NCBI RefSeq assembly: GCF_036226405.1
Contig: NZ_CP108464.1
Coordinates: 4,464,001-4,528,000 of the forward strand
Source of the DNA: Streptomyces sp. NBC_01260
GTDB lineage: Bacteria; Actinomycetota; Actinomycetes; Streptomycetales; Streptomycetaceae
Direction: 5' to 3'
DNA length: 64,000 nt
The position numbers and the translations under genes were made by a program. Below are positions 23,864 through 32,354 of the stretch, one piece after another; the stretch's first letter is position 1; each line of letters starts with the position of its first letter. The notes beneath the pieces were generated by a model. The model did no database searches, was not told where the DNA came from, and saw only the letters and a program-made list of their open reading frames with translations.

Positions 23864-24538
23864 TCAGCGGGACCGCTTGGCCAGCCGCTCCACGTCGAGC
23901 AGGATCACCGCACGGGCCTCCAGCCGCAGCCAGCCGCGGCCGGCGAAGTCGGCGAGGGCCTTGTTGACCGTCTCGCGGGAGGCGCCGACCAGCTGGGCCA
24001 GCTCCTCCTGCGTCAGGTCGTGCACGACGTGGATGCCTTCCTCGGACTGGACGCCGAAGCGGCGCGACAGGTCGAGGAGCGCGCGGGCGACACGGCCCGG
24101 CACGTCGGAGAAGACCAGGTCGGACATCTGGTCGTTGGTCTTGCGCAGGCGCCGGGCGACGGCGCGCAGCAGGGCCGTGGCCACCTCGGGGCGTACGTTC
24201 AGCCAGGGCTGGAGGTCGCCGTGGCCGAGGCCGAGGAGCTTCACCTCGGTCAGCGCGGTCGCGGTGGCGGTGCGCGGGCCCGGGTCGAAGAGCGACAGCT
24301 CACCGATCAGCTCGCCGGGACCGAGGACGGCCAGCATGTTCTCGCGGCCGTCGGGGGAGGTGCGGTGGAGCTTCACCTTGCCCTCGGTGACCACATAGAG
24401 GCGGTCACCCGGGTCGCCCTCGTGGAACAGCGCGTCGCCGCGCGCGAGGGTCACCTCACTCATCGAGGCGCGGAGCTCCGCGGCCTGCTCGTCATCGAGC
24501 GCCGCGAAAAGCGGGGCGCGCCGCAGAACGTCGTCCAC
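23864..24538 (-). CDS. crp: Crp/Fnr family transcriptional regulator Crp
   Basis: A 224-residue protein with a cyclic-nucleotide-binding beta-barrel (about residues 10-120, phosphate-binding GELIGELSLFDPGPRTATATA) and a C-terminal helix-turn-helix (LTQEELAQLVGASRETVNKALADFA). In Streptomyces, Crp binds cAMP and controls germination, growth and antibiotic production. The order crp-nth-marP on divergent strands matches the conserved actinobacterial locus. The GTG at 24538 has AAGGAGAG 8 bases upstream. A Crp-like site lies 63-78 bases upstream, consistent with the autoregulation known in S. coelicolor. Confidence 0.93.
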   Translation of the reverse strand: MDDVLRRAPLFAALDDEQAAELRASMSEVTLARGDALFHEGDPGDRLYVVTEGKVKLHRTSPDGRENMLAVLGPGELIGELSLFDPGPRTATATALTEVKLLGLGHGDLQPWLNVRPEVATALLRAVARRLRKTNDQMSDLVFSDVPGRVARALLDLSRRFGVQSEEGIHVVHDLTQEELAQLVGASRETVNKALADFAGRGWLRLEARAVILLDVERLAKRSR

Positions 24539-24600
24539 GAGTTCTCTCCTTGTCGGCCTGTTCTGGGAACCGTGGTCCCCATCATGCCGGACGGTAAAAC

Positions 24601-24616
24601 AGTGCGATCAATCACA
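24601..24616. promoter_or_regulatory. candidate Crp-binding site in crp-nth promoter region
   Basis: AGTGCGATCAATCACA matches the TGTGA-N6-TCACA plan with a perfect right half and 3 of 5 bases in the left half. It sits between divergent crp and nth, 62 bases before the crp start. Confidence 0.55.
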
Positions 24617-24722
24617 AACCAGTTTGACGCACGCGCGTCCCGGAACGTACGGCAGGGGGCCGATCGGGGGCGGATCGTCAGTGACCGGGGCGGATGTCGG
24701 TGGCTGGCTCTAGGCTGGCCGG

Positions 24723-25796
24723 GTGTCCAGAACGCCGGTGAGAGTGCAGGCCAAGGGGGCTGATGGGGTGTCGGAAGGCCGTAATTCCGCTGTGGGCGAA
24801 CAGGCTGCGAGCGAACCGAAAAATGCGACAAAAAGCCCGGCGGGGCGGATGAAACGGTTGAGATCGGCGGAACGCGTGGGATCAGCGGAGCGGGTGGGAT
24901 CAGCGAGTGGCACCGGATCGAAGCCGGACTCGAAGCCGGACTCGAAGCCGAAGGCCGAGCCGACGCCTGAGCGGAAGACCGAACGGAAGACCGAGCCGAC
25001 GCCGAAACCGAAATCCAAGGCCAAGGCCAAGCCGGAATCACACCTGGCCATGGTCCGCAGGGCTCGCCGGATCAACCGTGAGCTCGCCGAGCTCTACCCC
25101 TACGCCCATCCGGAGCTGGACTTCCGGAACGCCTTCGAGCTTCTCGTCGCCACGGTGCTCTCCGCCCAGACCACCGATCTGAGGGTCAACCAGACCACTC
25201 CCGCGCTCTTCGCCGCGTACCCCACCCCCGAGGACATGGCCGCGGCCGTCCCGGAGGAAATGGAACAGATCATTCGGCCGACCGGCTTCTTCCGCGCCAA
25301 GACCAAGTCGCTGCTGGGCCTCTCCGCCGCCCTCCGGGACAACTTCGACGGCGAGGTGCCCGGACGGCTCGAGGACCTCGTGACCCTGCCGGGAGTCGGC
25401 CGCAAGACCGCCAATGTGGTTTTGGGCAATGCTTTCGGCGTACCTGGGATCACTGTCGACACCCACTTCGGACGGCTGGTGCGCCGCTGGAAGTGGACCG
25501 AGCAGGAGGATCCGGTGAAGGTCGAGGCGGAGATCGCGGAGATCTTCCCCAAGAGCGAGTGGACGATGCTCTCGCACCGCGTCGTCTTCCACGGGCGCCG
25601 CATCTGCCACGCCCGCAACCCCGCCTGCGGCGCCTGTCCGATCGCCCCGCTCTGTCCCTCGTACGGAGAGGGCGAGACGGACCCCGAGAAGGCCCGGAAG
25701 CTTCTGAAGTACGAGATGGGGGGCCGGCCGGGTCAGCGGCTGAGCCCGCCGCCGGAGTACCCGGGCGCCCCCGCCCCCGCCCTGGGCGCCGGCTGA
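24723..25796 (+). CDS. nth: endonuclease III (DNA glycosylase/AP lyase)
   Basis: A 357-residue protein for base excision repair of oxidised pyrimidines. The HhH-GPD domain carries the catalytic pair K228 ([12 protein letters not shown]) and D246 (TVDTHFGR) and the 4Fe-4S ligands C295, C302, C305 and C311 (C-x6-C-x2-C-x5-C). Residues 1-107 are a Lys/Pro/Glu/Ser-rich extension absent from E. coli Nth (211 residues), with internal repeats ([31 protein letters not shown]). The GTG at 24723 has no ribosome binding site, so the true start may lie downstream; codon use stays coding-like through the extension. Confidence 0.9.
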   Translation: MSRTPVRVQAKGADGVSEGRNSAVGEQAASEPKNATKSPAGRMKRLRSAERVGSAERVGSASGTGSKPDSKPDSKPKAEPTPERKTERKTEPTPKPKSKAKAKPESHLAMVRRARRINRELAELYPYAHPELDFRNAFELLVATVLSAQTTDLRVNQTTPALFAAYPTPEDMAAAVPEEMEQIIRPTGFFRAKTKSLLGLSAALRDNFDGEVPGRLEDLVTLPGVGRKTANVVLGNAFGVPGITVDTHFGRLVRRWKWTEQEDPVKVEAEIAEIFPKSEWTMLSHRVVFHGRRICHARNPACGACPIAPLCPSYGEGETDPEKARKLLKYEMGGRPGQRLSPPPEYPGAPAPALGAG

Positions 25797-25856
25797 CCCG
25801 GGCGCCGCTCCGGAACGAAATGCGTGACGACAGGCGTTGTGAGACGAGGGGTGCCC

Positions 25857-26600
25857 ATGAAGACGCATCAACACAGCACGGACGCGGACGCCGCGCCGTC
25901 GGCCGCGCCCGGGCCGGGTGCCGGCGGCGAGGCCTCGATCACCGTCACCACTGAGGGCCTGCCCGGCTGGCTGGACCCCGTCGCGCACGCCGCGCGCACC
26001 GTCGAGCCGCAGCAGCTCAGCCGCTTCCTGCCGCCCGAGAGCGGAGCGGGACGGCAGTCGGCCGTTCTCGTCCTGTTCGGCGAGGGCGCGCGCGGGCCGG
26101 AACTGCTCCTGATGGAGCGCGCCGGGAGCCTGCGCTCGCACCCCGGGCAGCCCTCCTTCCCCGGCGGCTCCCTGGACCCCGAGGACGGCGACCAGGCGAC
26201 GACAGGGCCGCTCAGGGCCGCGCTGCGGGAGGCGGAGGAGGAGACCGGCCTCGATCCGCACGGTGTGCAGCTGTTCGGCGTGCTGCCCCGGCTCTACATC
26301 CCCGTGAGCAGCTTCGTGGTGACGCCTGTCCTCGGCTGGTGGCATTCGCCCAGCCCGGTCGGAGTCGTCGACCCGGGTGAGACCGCGCGGGTCTTCACGG
26401 TCCCCGTGGCGGATCTCACGGACCCGGCGAACCGGGCCATGGCCGTCCATCCCAGCGGTCACCGAGGCCCGGCATTTCTGGTCGAATCCGCACTCGTATG
26501 GGGGTTCACAGCCGGTGTGATCGACCGGATTGTGCACTTCGCGGGCTGGGAGCGCCCCTGGGACAGAGCCAAGCAGGTGCCGCTCGACTGGCGCGCATGA
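25857..26600 (+). CDS. Nudix hydrolase, CoA pyrophosphatase-like
   Basis: A 247-residue protein. LLMERAGSLRSHPGQPSFPGG followed by the REAEEETGL Nudix core is the pattern of the CoA diphosphatase (NudL/PCD1) group, which cleaves coenzyme A and its derivatives. Residues 1-60 are an Ala/Pro-rich lead-in. The ATG at 25857 has GAGGGG 5 bases upstream; a GTG 11 codons earlier has none. It lies between nth and marP on the same strand, a conserved arrangement in actinomycetes, and may share their transcript. Confidence 0.88.
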   Translation: MKTHQHSTDADAAPSAAPGPGAGGEASITVTTEGLPGWLDPVAHAARTVEPQQLSRFLPPESGAGRQSAVLVLFGEGARGPELLLMERAGSLRSHPGQPSFPGGSLDPEDGDQATTGPLRAALREAEEETGLDPHGVQLFGVLPRLYIPVSSFVVTPVLGWWHSPSPVGVVDPGETARVFTVPVADLTDPANRAMAVHPSGHRGPAFLVESALVWGFTAGVIDRIVHFAGWERPWDRAKQVPLDWRA

Positions 26601-26689
26601 CAGGCTGACACCCGTGCTCCACTGCTCCGGGCCCGCCCGGACCCAGAGAGACGTACGGGCCCGGTGACGAATCTGTGAGGCTATAGACG

Positions 26690-27895
26690 GTGAACGTGCT
26701 GGACATCCTGCTGCTTGCCGGCGCCGTGTGGTTCGCGGTCATCGGATACCGCCAGGGGTTCGTCGTCGGCATTCTGTCGGTGATCGGGTTCCTGGGCGGC
26801 GGTCTCGTCGCCGTCTATCTGCTGCCGATCCTGTGGGACCAGGTGACGGACGGCTCCGAGGTCTCGTCAACGGCCGCCATCGTCGCGGTCGTCGTCGTGA
26901 TCGTGTGTGCCTCGGTGGGCCAGGCATTCACCACCCACCTGGGGAACAAGCTCCGCCGGTACATCACGTGGTCGCCCGCGCGCGCCGTCGACGCGACGGG
27001 CGGCGCACTGGTCAACGTCGTGGCGATGCTGCTGGTGTCCTGGCTGATCGGCTCCGCACTGGCCGGCACCTCGTTGCCGACGCTGGGCAAGGAGGTGCGC
27101 AGCTCCTCGGTGCTGCTCGGCATCTCCCGGGTGATGCCGCCCCAGGCCTCCACCTGGTTCACGGACTTCTCCTCGGTCCTCGCGCAGAACGGCTTCCCAC
27201 AGGTCTTCAGCCCGTTCGCCAACGAGCCGATCACTGAAGTCAAGGCCCCCGATCCGGCCCTGGGGGGCAGCCCGGTCGCCGCCCGCGCCAAGAAGTCCAT
27301 CGTCAAGGTCGTCGGTACGGCCCCGAGCTGCGGCAAGGTTCTCGAAGGCACCGGCTTCGTCTTCTCCGACCGCCGGGTGATGACCAACGCCCACGTCGTC
27401 GGCGGCGTCGACGAGCCGACCGTCCAGATCGGCGGCCAGGGACGGCTGTACGACGCGAAGGTCGTCCTCTACGACTGGCGGCGCGACATCGCCGTACTCG
27501 ACGTCCCGGATCTCGACGCGAAGCCGCTCGGTTTCACCGACACCGACCACGACGCCGCGACCGGCAACGGCGCGATCGTCGCGGGTTTCCCGGAGAACGG
27601 CGGGTACGACGTGCGGGCCGCGCGGGTCCGCGCCCGTATCGACGCCAACGGCCCGGACATCTACCACCGGGGCACCGTCCGCCGCGATGTGTACTCGCTC
27701 TTCACGACGGTCCGCCAGGGGAACTCCGGCGGACCGCTGCTGACCCCCGACGGCAAGGTGTACGGAGTCGTCTTCGCCAAGTCGCTCGACGACCCGAACA
27801 CCGGCTACGCGCTGACGGCCGACGAGATCCGTCAGGACATCGCGCAGGGCCGCACCGCCAACCAGCAGGTCGACAGTCAGGCGTGTGCGCTCTAG
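26690..27895 (+). CDS. marP: MarP-family membrane serine protease
   Basis: A 401-residue protein. Four membrane helices in residues 1-130 form a CvpA-like domain, followed by an extracytoplasmic chymotrypsin-fold protease. The triad is H235 (TNAHVV), D266 (RRDIAVL) and S346 (GNSGGPL). C214 and C399 match the disulfide of Mycobacterium tuberculosis MarP, which protects against acid and oxidative stress by acting on the envelope. The GTG at 26690 starts the first helix. The stop codon TAG is the last three bases of a CTAG into which two insertion sequences have been placed, so the protein is intact but separated from its native terminator (30822) by 2.9 kb. Confidence 0.93.
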   Translation: MNVLDILLLAGAVWFAVIGYRQGFVVGILSVIGFLGGGLVAVYLLPILWDQVTDGSEVSSTAAIVAVVVVIVCASVGQAFTTHLGNKLRRYITWSPARAVDATGGALVNVVAMLLVSWLIGSALAGTSLPTLGKEVRSSSVLLGISRVMPPQASTWFTDFSSVLAQNGFPQVFSPFANEPITEVKAPDPALGGSPVAARAKKSIVKVVGTAPSCGKVLEGTGFVFSDRRVMTNAHVVGGVDEPTVQIGGQGRLYDAKVVLYDWRRDIAVLDVPDLDAKPLGFTDTDHDAATGNGAIVAGFPENGGYDVRAARVRARIDANGPDIYHRGTVRRDVYSLFTTVRQGNSGGPLLTPDGKVYGVVFAKSLDDPNTGYALTADEIRQDIAQGRTANQQVDSQACAL

Positions 27896-29501
27896 CTTGA
27901 TCTTTAACCTCGGGGTCCGAACGGCTCGTCGTACTTGATCACTCGGATTGGTAACTGCCGTACACACGGGCGGCCTTCGGCTGAGCATGTGATCCGACCA
28001 AGGAACACACAACGCTCAGCACGAAGGCCGTGGGGATGAGTCTGTCGCACCATGCTGTCGGGCAGGATCCGTTTGCGGAACTGTCACGCTTCCGGGGTGA
28101 GTTCTACTCCTGTCTGACCAAGCGTGCGGATGCGCTGTTCGAACTCGCGGACGCGGTGTTGTGCGCGGATGGTCCGGTCCGGTCGCTGGTGGAACTGTCG
28201 CTGGTGGGCGAACACCGTCGCGGGCATGGCGGGCTCTACGACGCCCTGTCCGCGGGCCGGGTCGACGTCGCCCGGCTGCGACGGGGCCTGGCCACGGTGC
28301 CGCTGCCACGGGCGGCGGACGGCCGGCTGGTCCTGGCCGCCGACCTGACCTGCTGGCTGCGGCCCAGTGCCCACACCTCACCGCAGCGGATCCTGTGCCA
28401 CACCTACGGGCGGGGCAGGGACCAGCACATTCCCGTGCCCGGCTGGCCCTACTCGGTGATCTGCGCGCTGGAGACAGGCCGCAGTTCCTGGACCGCACCG
28501 CTGGACGCACTGCGTCTGGCACCGGGCGATGACGCCGCCACCGTCACTGCCGGGCAGATGCGCGATCTCGTCGAGCGGCTGATCGATGCCGGGCAGTGGA
28601 AGGACGGCGATCCGGAGATCCTGATCGTCGTGGACGCCGGCTACGACGTGCCCCGCCTGGCCTTCCTGCTCAAGGATCTACCGGTGCAGGTGCTGGGCCG
28701 GATGCGTTCGGACCGTGTCCTGCGACGGTCGGTCCCGCCCCGCGAACCCGGTGTCCGGGGTCGGCCGCCCCGCCATGGCGGCGAGTTCGTATTCGGTGAC
28801 CCGTCCACCTGGAACACTCCCGACGCGCAGACGGTGACCGCAACCCGCCTCTATGGCACCGCCGTCGCCCGGGCCTGGGACCGGCTCCACCCGAGACTGA
28901 CCCATCGCTCGGCCTGGACCGCTCAGCTGGGTGCTTTGCCGGTTATCGAGGGCACGGTGATCCGTTTGCAGGTCGAGCACCTGCCCAGCGGGGCAACACC
29001 GAAGCCGGTCTGGCTGTGGTGGTCAGGGCTCGACGCCACTGAGGCGGAAGTCGATCTGCTCTGGCAGGCATTCCTGCGGCGCTTCGACATCGAGCACACC
29101 TTCCGGCTGTTCAAACAGACCCTGGGCTGGACCTGCCCGAAGATCCGCAGCCCCGAAGCCGCCGACCGCTGGACCTGGCTGATCCTCGTGGTCTTCACCC
29201 AGCTCCGGCTCGCCCGCCCCCTGGCGGCGGACCTGCGCCGACCCTGGGAGAAGCCAAGTCCCGCGGACAGGCTTACCCCTGCACGAGTCCGCCGCGATTT
29301 TCGGCACCTCCGGCCGAAGGCCGCCTGCCCAGCCGGAGCACCGAAATCCTCTCAGCCCGGCCCAGGACGGCCACCCGGCCGCAGAAACAACCAACCCACC
29401 GCACGCTACGACGTGCACACAGTCGGCAAACCAGACTCCACAAAGCGACGGACGAAGAAGCCAACGACTCCACGTCCACGCCGCACAGGTTAAAGATCAA
29501 G
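27896..29501 (+). mobile_element. insertion sequence IS-A, copy 1 (IS4/IS701-like)
   Basis: A 1606-bp element flanked by CTAG on both sides (27892-27895 and 29502-29505). Its ends are perfect 15-bp inverted repeats, CTTGATCTTTAACCT and AGGTTAAAGATCAAG. A 4-bp CTAG duplication fits the YTAR target of the IS701 family. It carries one transposase gene on the plus strand. An inverted copy of the same length lies at 57094-58699 and encodes an identical protein, so movement was recent. Confidence 0.93.
28030..29493 (+). CDS. IS-A DDE transposase
   Basis: A 487-residue transposase (GTG start 28030; ATG 28036 is an alternative). Candidate catalytic acids are Asp in VLAADLTCW, Asp in ILIVVDAGYD and Glu in RFDIEHTFRLFKQTLGW, the last resembling the C1 region of IS4-superfamily transposases. 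The C-terminus (about 90 residues) is Pro/Arg/Lys-rich and reaches to 8 bases before the right end of the element. It resembles transposases widespread in Streptomyces that are annotated as a distinct putative transposase family near IS701. Full length, so probably active. Confidence 0.9.
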   Translation: MGMSLSHHAVGQDPFAELSRFRGEFYSCLTKRADALFELADAVLCADGPVRSLVELSLVGEHRRGHGGLYDALSAGRVDVARLRRGLATVPLPRAADGRLVLAADLTCWLRPSAHTSPQRILCHTYGRGRDQHIPVPGWPYSVICALETGRSSWTAPLDALRLAPGDDAATVTAGQMRDLVERLIDAGQWKDGDPEILIVVDAGYDVPRLAFLLKDLPVQVLGRMRSDRVLRRSVPPREPGVRGRPPRHGGEFVFGDPSTWNTPDAQTVTATRLYGTAVARAWDRLHPRLTHRSAWTAQLGALPVIEGTVIRLQVEHLPSGATPKPVWLWWSGLDATEAEVDLLWQAFLRRFDIEHTFRLFKQTLGWTCPKIRSPEAADRWTWLILVVFTQLRLARPLAADLRRPWEKPSPADRLTPARVRRDFRHLRPKAACPAGAPKSSQPGPGRPPGRRNNQPTARYDVHTVGKPDSTKRRTKKPTTPRPRRTG

Positions 29502-29524
29502 CTAGGGCCTGTTTCAGAAGTGGA

Positions 29525-29857
29525 TCACCAACGAGCGTGACGCTCGGCTGCAGCATGCCACCAGCCGGGCGGAGAGGAGGCTGCGACCCGGGCGGTCGGC
29601 TGGTCGGGGTGCAGTCCATGGCGTCGCAGAGCGTCGGCGTTGATGTGGACGTCGAACCAGCCGTGCCACCGACCGTCGGCACCGACACCACAGGCCAGAT
29701 CCCAACGGACCTCGGTCTGGTGGAAGGGCATCCAGTCGATACCCCGATCACGCAGTCAAGCGCGAACGGCCGCCATGGGCCGGAGGCAGCCCGGCAGGTT
29801 CTCGTAGGCGGTGACAGTGATCCAGTCGGCGCTCGGCGTGGTCATGGTGTCCATCAT
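29525..29857 (-). pseudogene. passenger reading frame in IS5-type element, interrupted by TGA
   Basis: From ATG 29857 the frame reads MMDTMTTPSADWITVTAYEN and on to codon 33, meets TGA at 29758-29756, and continues in the same frame through RDRGIDWMPFHQTEVRWDLA and WHGWFDVHINADALRRHG to a TGA at 29527. Both halves look like one Trp-rich protein of about 109 residues. I do not recognise it. It is not part of the transposase. The same TGA is present in the second copy of the element, so it predates the last transposition. A single TGG-to-TGA change would explain it. Confidence 0.5.
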
Positions 29858-29894
29858 GCCCGGCGCCGGTCCGGCATGAGGGCCGACGGCCCTA

Positions 29895-30769
29895 TCAGAG
29901 CCACTCGTTGATGGCCGCGACCAGTACGGTCGCCTCATAGCGGACGGCGAGCTTGTCGTATCTCGTGGCGACCGCGCGGTGACGCTTGAGGCGATTGATC
30001 CCACACTCCACCGCGTGCCGCTCCTTGTAGTCGTCCTTGTCGAACTTCGGCGGCCGGCCACCGCGGGAGCCGCGCTTCTTGCGGTTGGCGATCTGGTCGC
30101 GCTTCTCCGGGATCGTGCAGCAGATCTTGCGTTTGCGCAGGTAGGCGCGATTCGCGCGGGAGCCGTACGCCTTGTCGGCGCGGACCTTGTCCGGCCGGGT
30201 GCGCGGCCGTCCCGGGCCGAGCCGGGGCACCCGGATGCGGCCCAGGACGACCTGGAACTGCGGGGAATCTCCGCGCTGCCCAGCCGTGATCACCAGCGAC
30301 ATCGGTTTCTGGGCCTGCTCAACCGCGAGGTGGACCTTGGTGGTCAGTCCACCTCGCGAGCGTCCGAGCCCGTGGTCTTCGGGCTCAGCGAAGACGCCGC
30401 CGGGCGGCTCAGCCTGCAGATCCCCCTTTTGCGGGCACCGGCCGCATGCTGGTGCGCGCGGGCGATCGTGGAGTCCACCGAGATGTCCCAGGTGATCAGG
30501 CCCTTCGCGTCGGCCTGGGCCTGGAGCTGCTCGAAGATGCAGTGCCAGGTGCCGTCGCGCTGCCAGCGGCGGAACAGACCGTAGACCGTCTCCCATGGCC
30601 CGTATCGCTCGGGAAGATCTCGCCACGGTATCCCGGTCCGGGTCCGGAACCGTATGCCGTTGATCAGCTGCCGCTTGCTGTGCACCGGCGGCCGTCCGGG
30701 CTTGATGCCCTTCGGCAGCAGCGGATCCAGCACCGTCCACTGAGCGTCAGTCAGATCTCCCCGAGCCAC
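29895..30769 (-). CDS. IS5-family transposase, two frames joined by -1 frameshift
   Basis: Frame 1 begins at ATG 30769 with a DUF4096-type N-terminus ([15 protein letters not shown], then [27 protein letters not shown]) and stops at 30344. Frame 2, in -1 phase, carries the catalytic core ([28 protein letters not shown]-type [16 protein letters not shown]) and ends at 29895. The frames overlap at A4G5 (minus strand, 30430-30422), a likely slippage site that yields ...[14 protein letters not shown]... The fusion protein would be about 291 residues. Frameshift control of transposase is well known in IS5-family elements. Confidence 0.85.
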
Positions 30770-30821
30770 GAGGCAAGATCATCGCACGGCCTTGATCCAC
30801 TTCTGAAACAGGCCCTAGGGC

Positions 30822-30844
30822 CCCTCGTCCCGGCCGGGCGAGGG
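30822..30844 (+). terminator. displaced native marP terminator
   Basis: CCCTCG-T-CCCGG followed directly by CCGGG-CGAGGG forms a stem with one bulged T. It lies 3 bases after the outer CTAG of the IS stack; without the insertions it would begin 7 bases after the marP stop codon. Confidence 0.75.
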
Positions 30845-31283
30845 AGCCGGCCGGGCAGAAACCCGTGAGCCGGGAACCCGCGAGCCGGGGCGCGAGGGGC
30901 TCAGAGCGTGATGGTGGTGGGTGACCGGGAGGCCGTCCGCGGAGGCCGGGTGGTCATCCGCGGGGATCGTGGGGTCATCCGCGCGGGTGGCGCAACCGCG
31001 CGGAGACCCAGCGGGCCCGGCGGCGGAGAATGCGCGGGATGCCGAGCCGGGGATCATGCAGAACATGCATAGTGTGCACCCGGCCCTGGAGGCCGCTCCC
31101 CTCATGAGTGCCCGGACCCGCCGTGGCGGTCGAGCGACGATTGCGTGCTGCGTCACCGAAGTCGTGCGTCCAGCCCATACCCCGACGTCTGCCCGTGGCT
31201 CATGGTCGGTAACCGCCCATCCGTCAGCCAATTGGCCTATGCGTCAGGCAAGTGGCTGTTCGTAGGACGTGTGTGCCCGTCGG
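30845..31283. other. intergenic region between IS stack and hydrolase gene
   Basis: No convincing gene in 439 bases. It begins with short GAGCCGGGAACCCGCGAGCC-type repeats. A minus-strand frame ending at 30975 (MHVLHDPRLGIPRILRRRAR and about 12 more residues) has protein-like composition but no ribosome binding site, and I do not call it. The right part is the 3' flank of the minus-strand hydrolase gene. Confidence 0.5.
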
Positions 31284-32354
31284 CTAGCGGTCGGGCTCGG
31301 AATCCTTGAGCCAGCTGATGAGTTCGGCCGAGAACCCGGCCGGGTCCTCCTCGTGGGGGAAGTGCCCCAGACCGTCGAAAAGTCGCCAACGGTACGGTGC
31401 CTCCACGTACTCGCCGGACCCCGCCGAACTCCGGGTGCGTACCGCCGGATCGAGTGAACCGTGCAGATGCAGCGTGGGCACCCGCACCGGCCGCTTCATG
31501 CGCCGGTTGAACTGGATGCCGTCCGGGCGGGCCAGCGAGCGCACCATCCAGCGGTACGGCTCGATCGCGCAGTGCGCCGTCGATGGAATGGACATGGCGC
31601 GCCGGTAGACGTCCACGGTCGCGTCGGCGGGGAAGCCCGCGGTCCGCGGCCCCGCCCAGTCGTGGATCAGCCGGCCCACCAACGCCGCGTCGTCCGCCAC
31701 GAGCTGACGCTCCGGCACCCACGGCCGCTGGAAGCCCCAGATGTACGAGCCCGCGCGGGACTGCGCGAAATCGGAGAGCATCGAGGAGCGCCACCGCCGC
31801 GGATGCGGCATCGAGGAGACCACCAGCCGGCGCACCAGCTTCGGGCGCATCACCGCGGCCGTCCAGGCGAGGTAGCCGCCCATGTCGTGGCCGACCAGGG
31901 CGGCATCGGGCTCGCCGAGCGAGCGGATCACGCCGGTGATGTCCAGCGCCAGGTTGGCCGGGTCGTAACCCCGGGGCGTACGGTCGCTGCCGCCCACTCC
32001 GCGCAGGTCCATCGCCACCGCCCGGAACCCCGCGTCGGCGAGCGCGGGCAGTTGGTGGCGCCAGGTCCACCAGAACTGCGGGAAGCCGTGCAGGAGCAGG
32101 ACCAGTGGCCCTTCACCCATTTCGGCGATGTGGAAGCGGGCGCCGTTGGCCGCCACGTCGCGGTGCGTCCAGGGGCCGTCCAGGCGGACGGGGCCACCGG
32201 ACCCGGCCGCGGGGCCCAGCGGGCCGGTGAAAGACGCTGAGGCCGAGGGCGGCGGTGTGGCGGAAGGGTCTGCCGGGGGACCGGCCGGCCCTTCGTGGCC
32301 CGCCCGGTCGTCCGGGCCCACTGGGCCGAATGCGCTGGAATCGGGGACCGTCAT
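31284..32354 (-). CDS. alpha/beta hydrolase, epoxide hydrolase-like
   Basis: A 356-residue protein. Residues 1-55 are a Pro/Gly/Ala-rich lead that is probably disordered. The hydrolase core has HGFPQFWWTW (oxyanion loop), a nucleophile elbow GHDMGGYLAW in which Asp replaces Ser, an acid near GSLDPAV, and the histidine in DGLGHFPHEEDP. An Asp nucleophile points to the epoxide hydrolase/haloalkane dehalogenase branch. The substrate is unknown. The ATG overlaps the stop of the holin-like gene by 4 bp (ATGA), so the pair is coupled; this pairing between marP and nhaA is conserved as far as I recall. Confidence 0.88.
   Translation of the reverse strand: MTVPDSSAFGPVGPDDRAGHEGPAGPPADPSATPPPSASASFTGPLGPAAGSGGPVRLDGPWTHRDVAANGARFHIAEMGEGPLVLLLHGFPQFWWTWRHQLPALADAGFRAVAMDLRGVGGSDRTPRGYDPANLALDITGVIRSLGEPDAALVGHDMGGYLAWTAAVMRPKLVRRLVVSSMPHPRRWRSSMLSDFAQSRAGSYIWGFQRPWVPERQLVADDAALVGRLIHDWAGPRTAGFPADATVDVYRRAMSIPSTAHCAIEPYRWMVRSLARPDGIQFNRRMKRPVRVPTLHLHGSLDPAVRTRSSAGSGEYVEAPYRWRLFDGLGHFPHEEDPAGFSAELISWLKDSEPDR

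Larger units (their letters stand above)
29506..30814 (-). mobile_element. IS5-family insertion sequence, copy 1
   Basis: A 1309-bp element between CTAG at 29502-29505 and CTAG at 30815-30818. Its ends are inverted repeats GGCCTGTTTCAGAAGTGGAT and its complement. The left CTAG is shared with the right end of IS-A, so this element sits in a target created by, or reused after, the IS-A insertion. The transposase takes up the right two-thirds on the minus strand; the left 390 bases hold a broken passenger frame. An identical-protein copy lies at 58704-60012 in the same orientation. Confidence 0.93.

Noticed and set aside
30344..30740. Frameshift mutation inactivating the IS5-type transposase
   Set aside because: Both copies have the same overlap at an A4G5 run, and the -1 fusion restores a normal transposase, so programmed frameshifting is the better reading.
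30815..31231. A minus-strand 138-codon frame next to IS copy 1
   Set aside because: It runs into the IS end, has no ribosome binding site, and its composition is not convincing.
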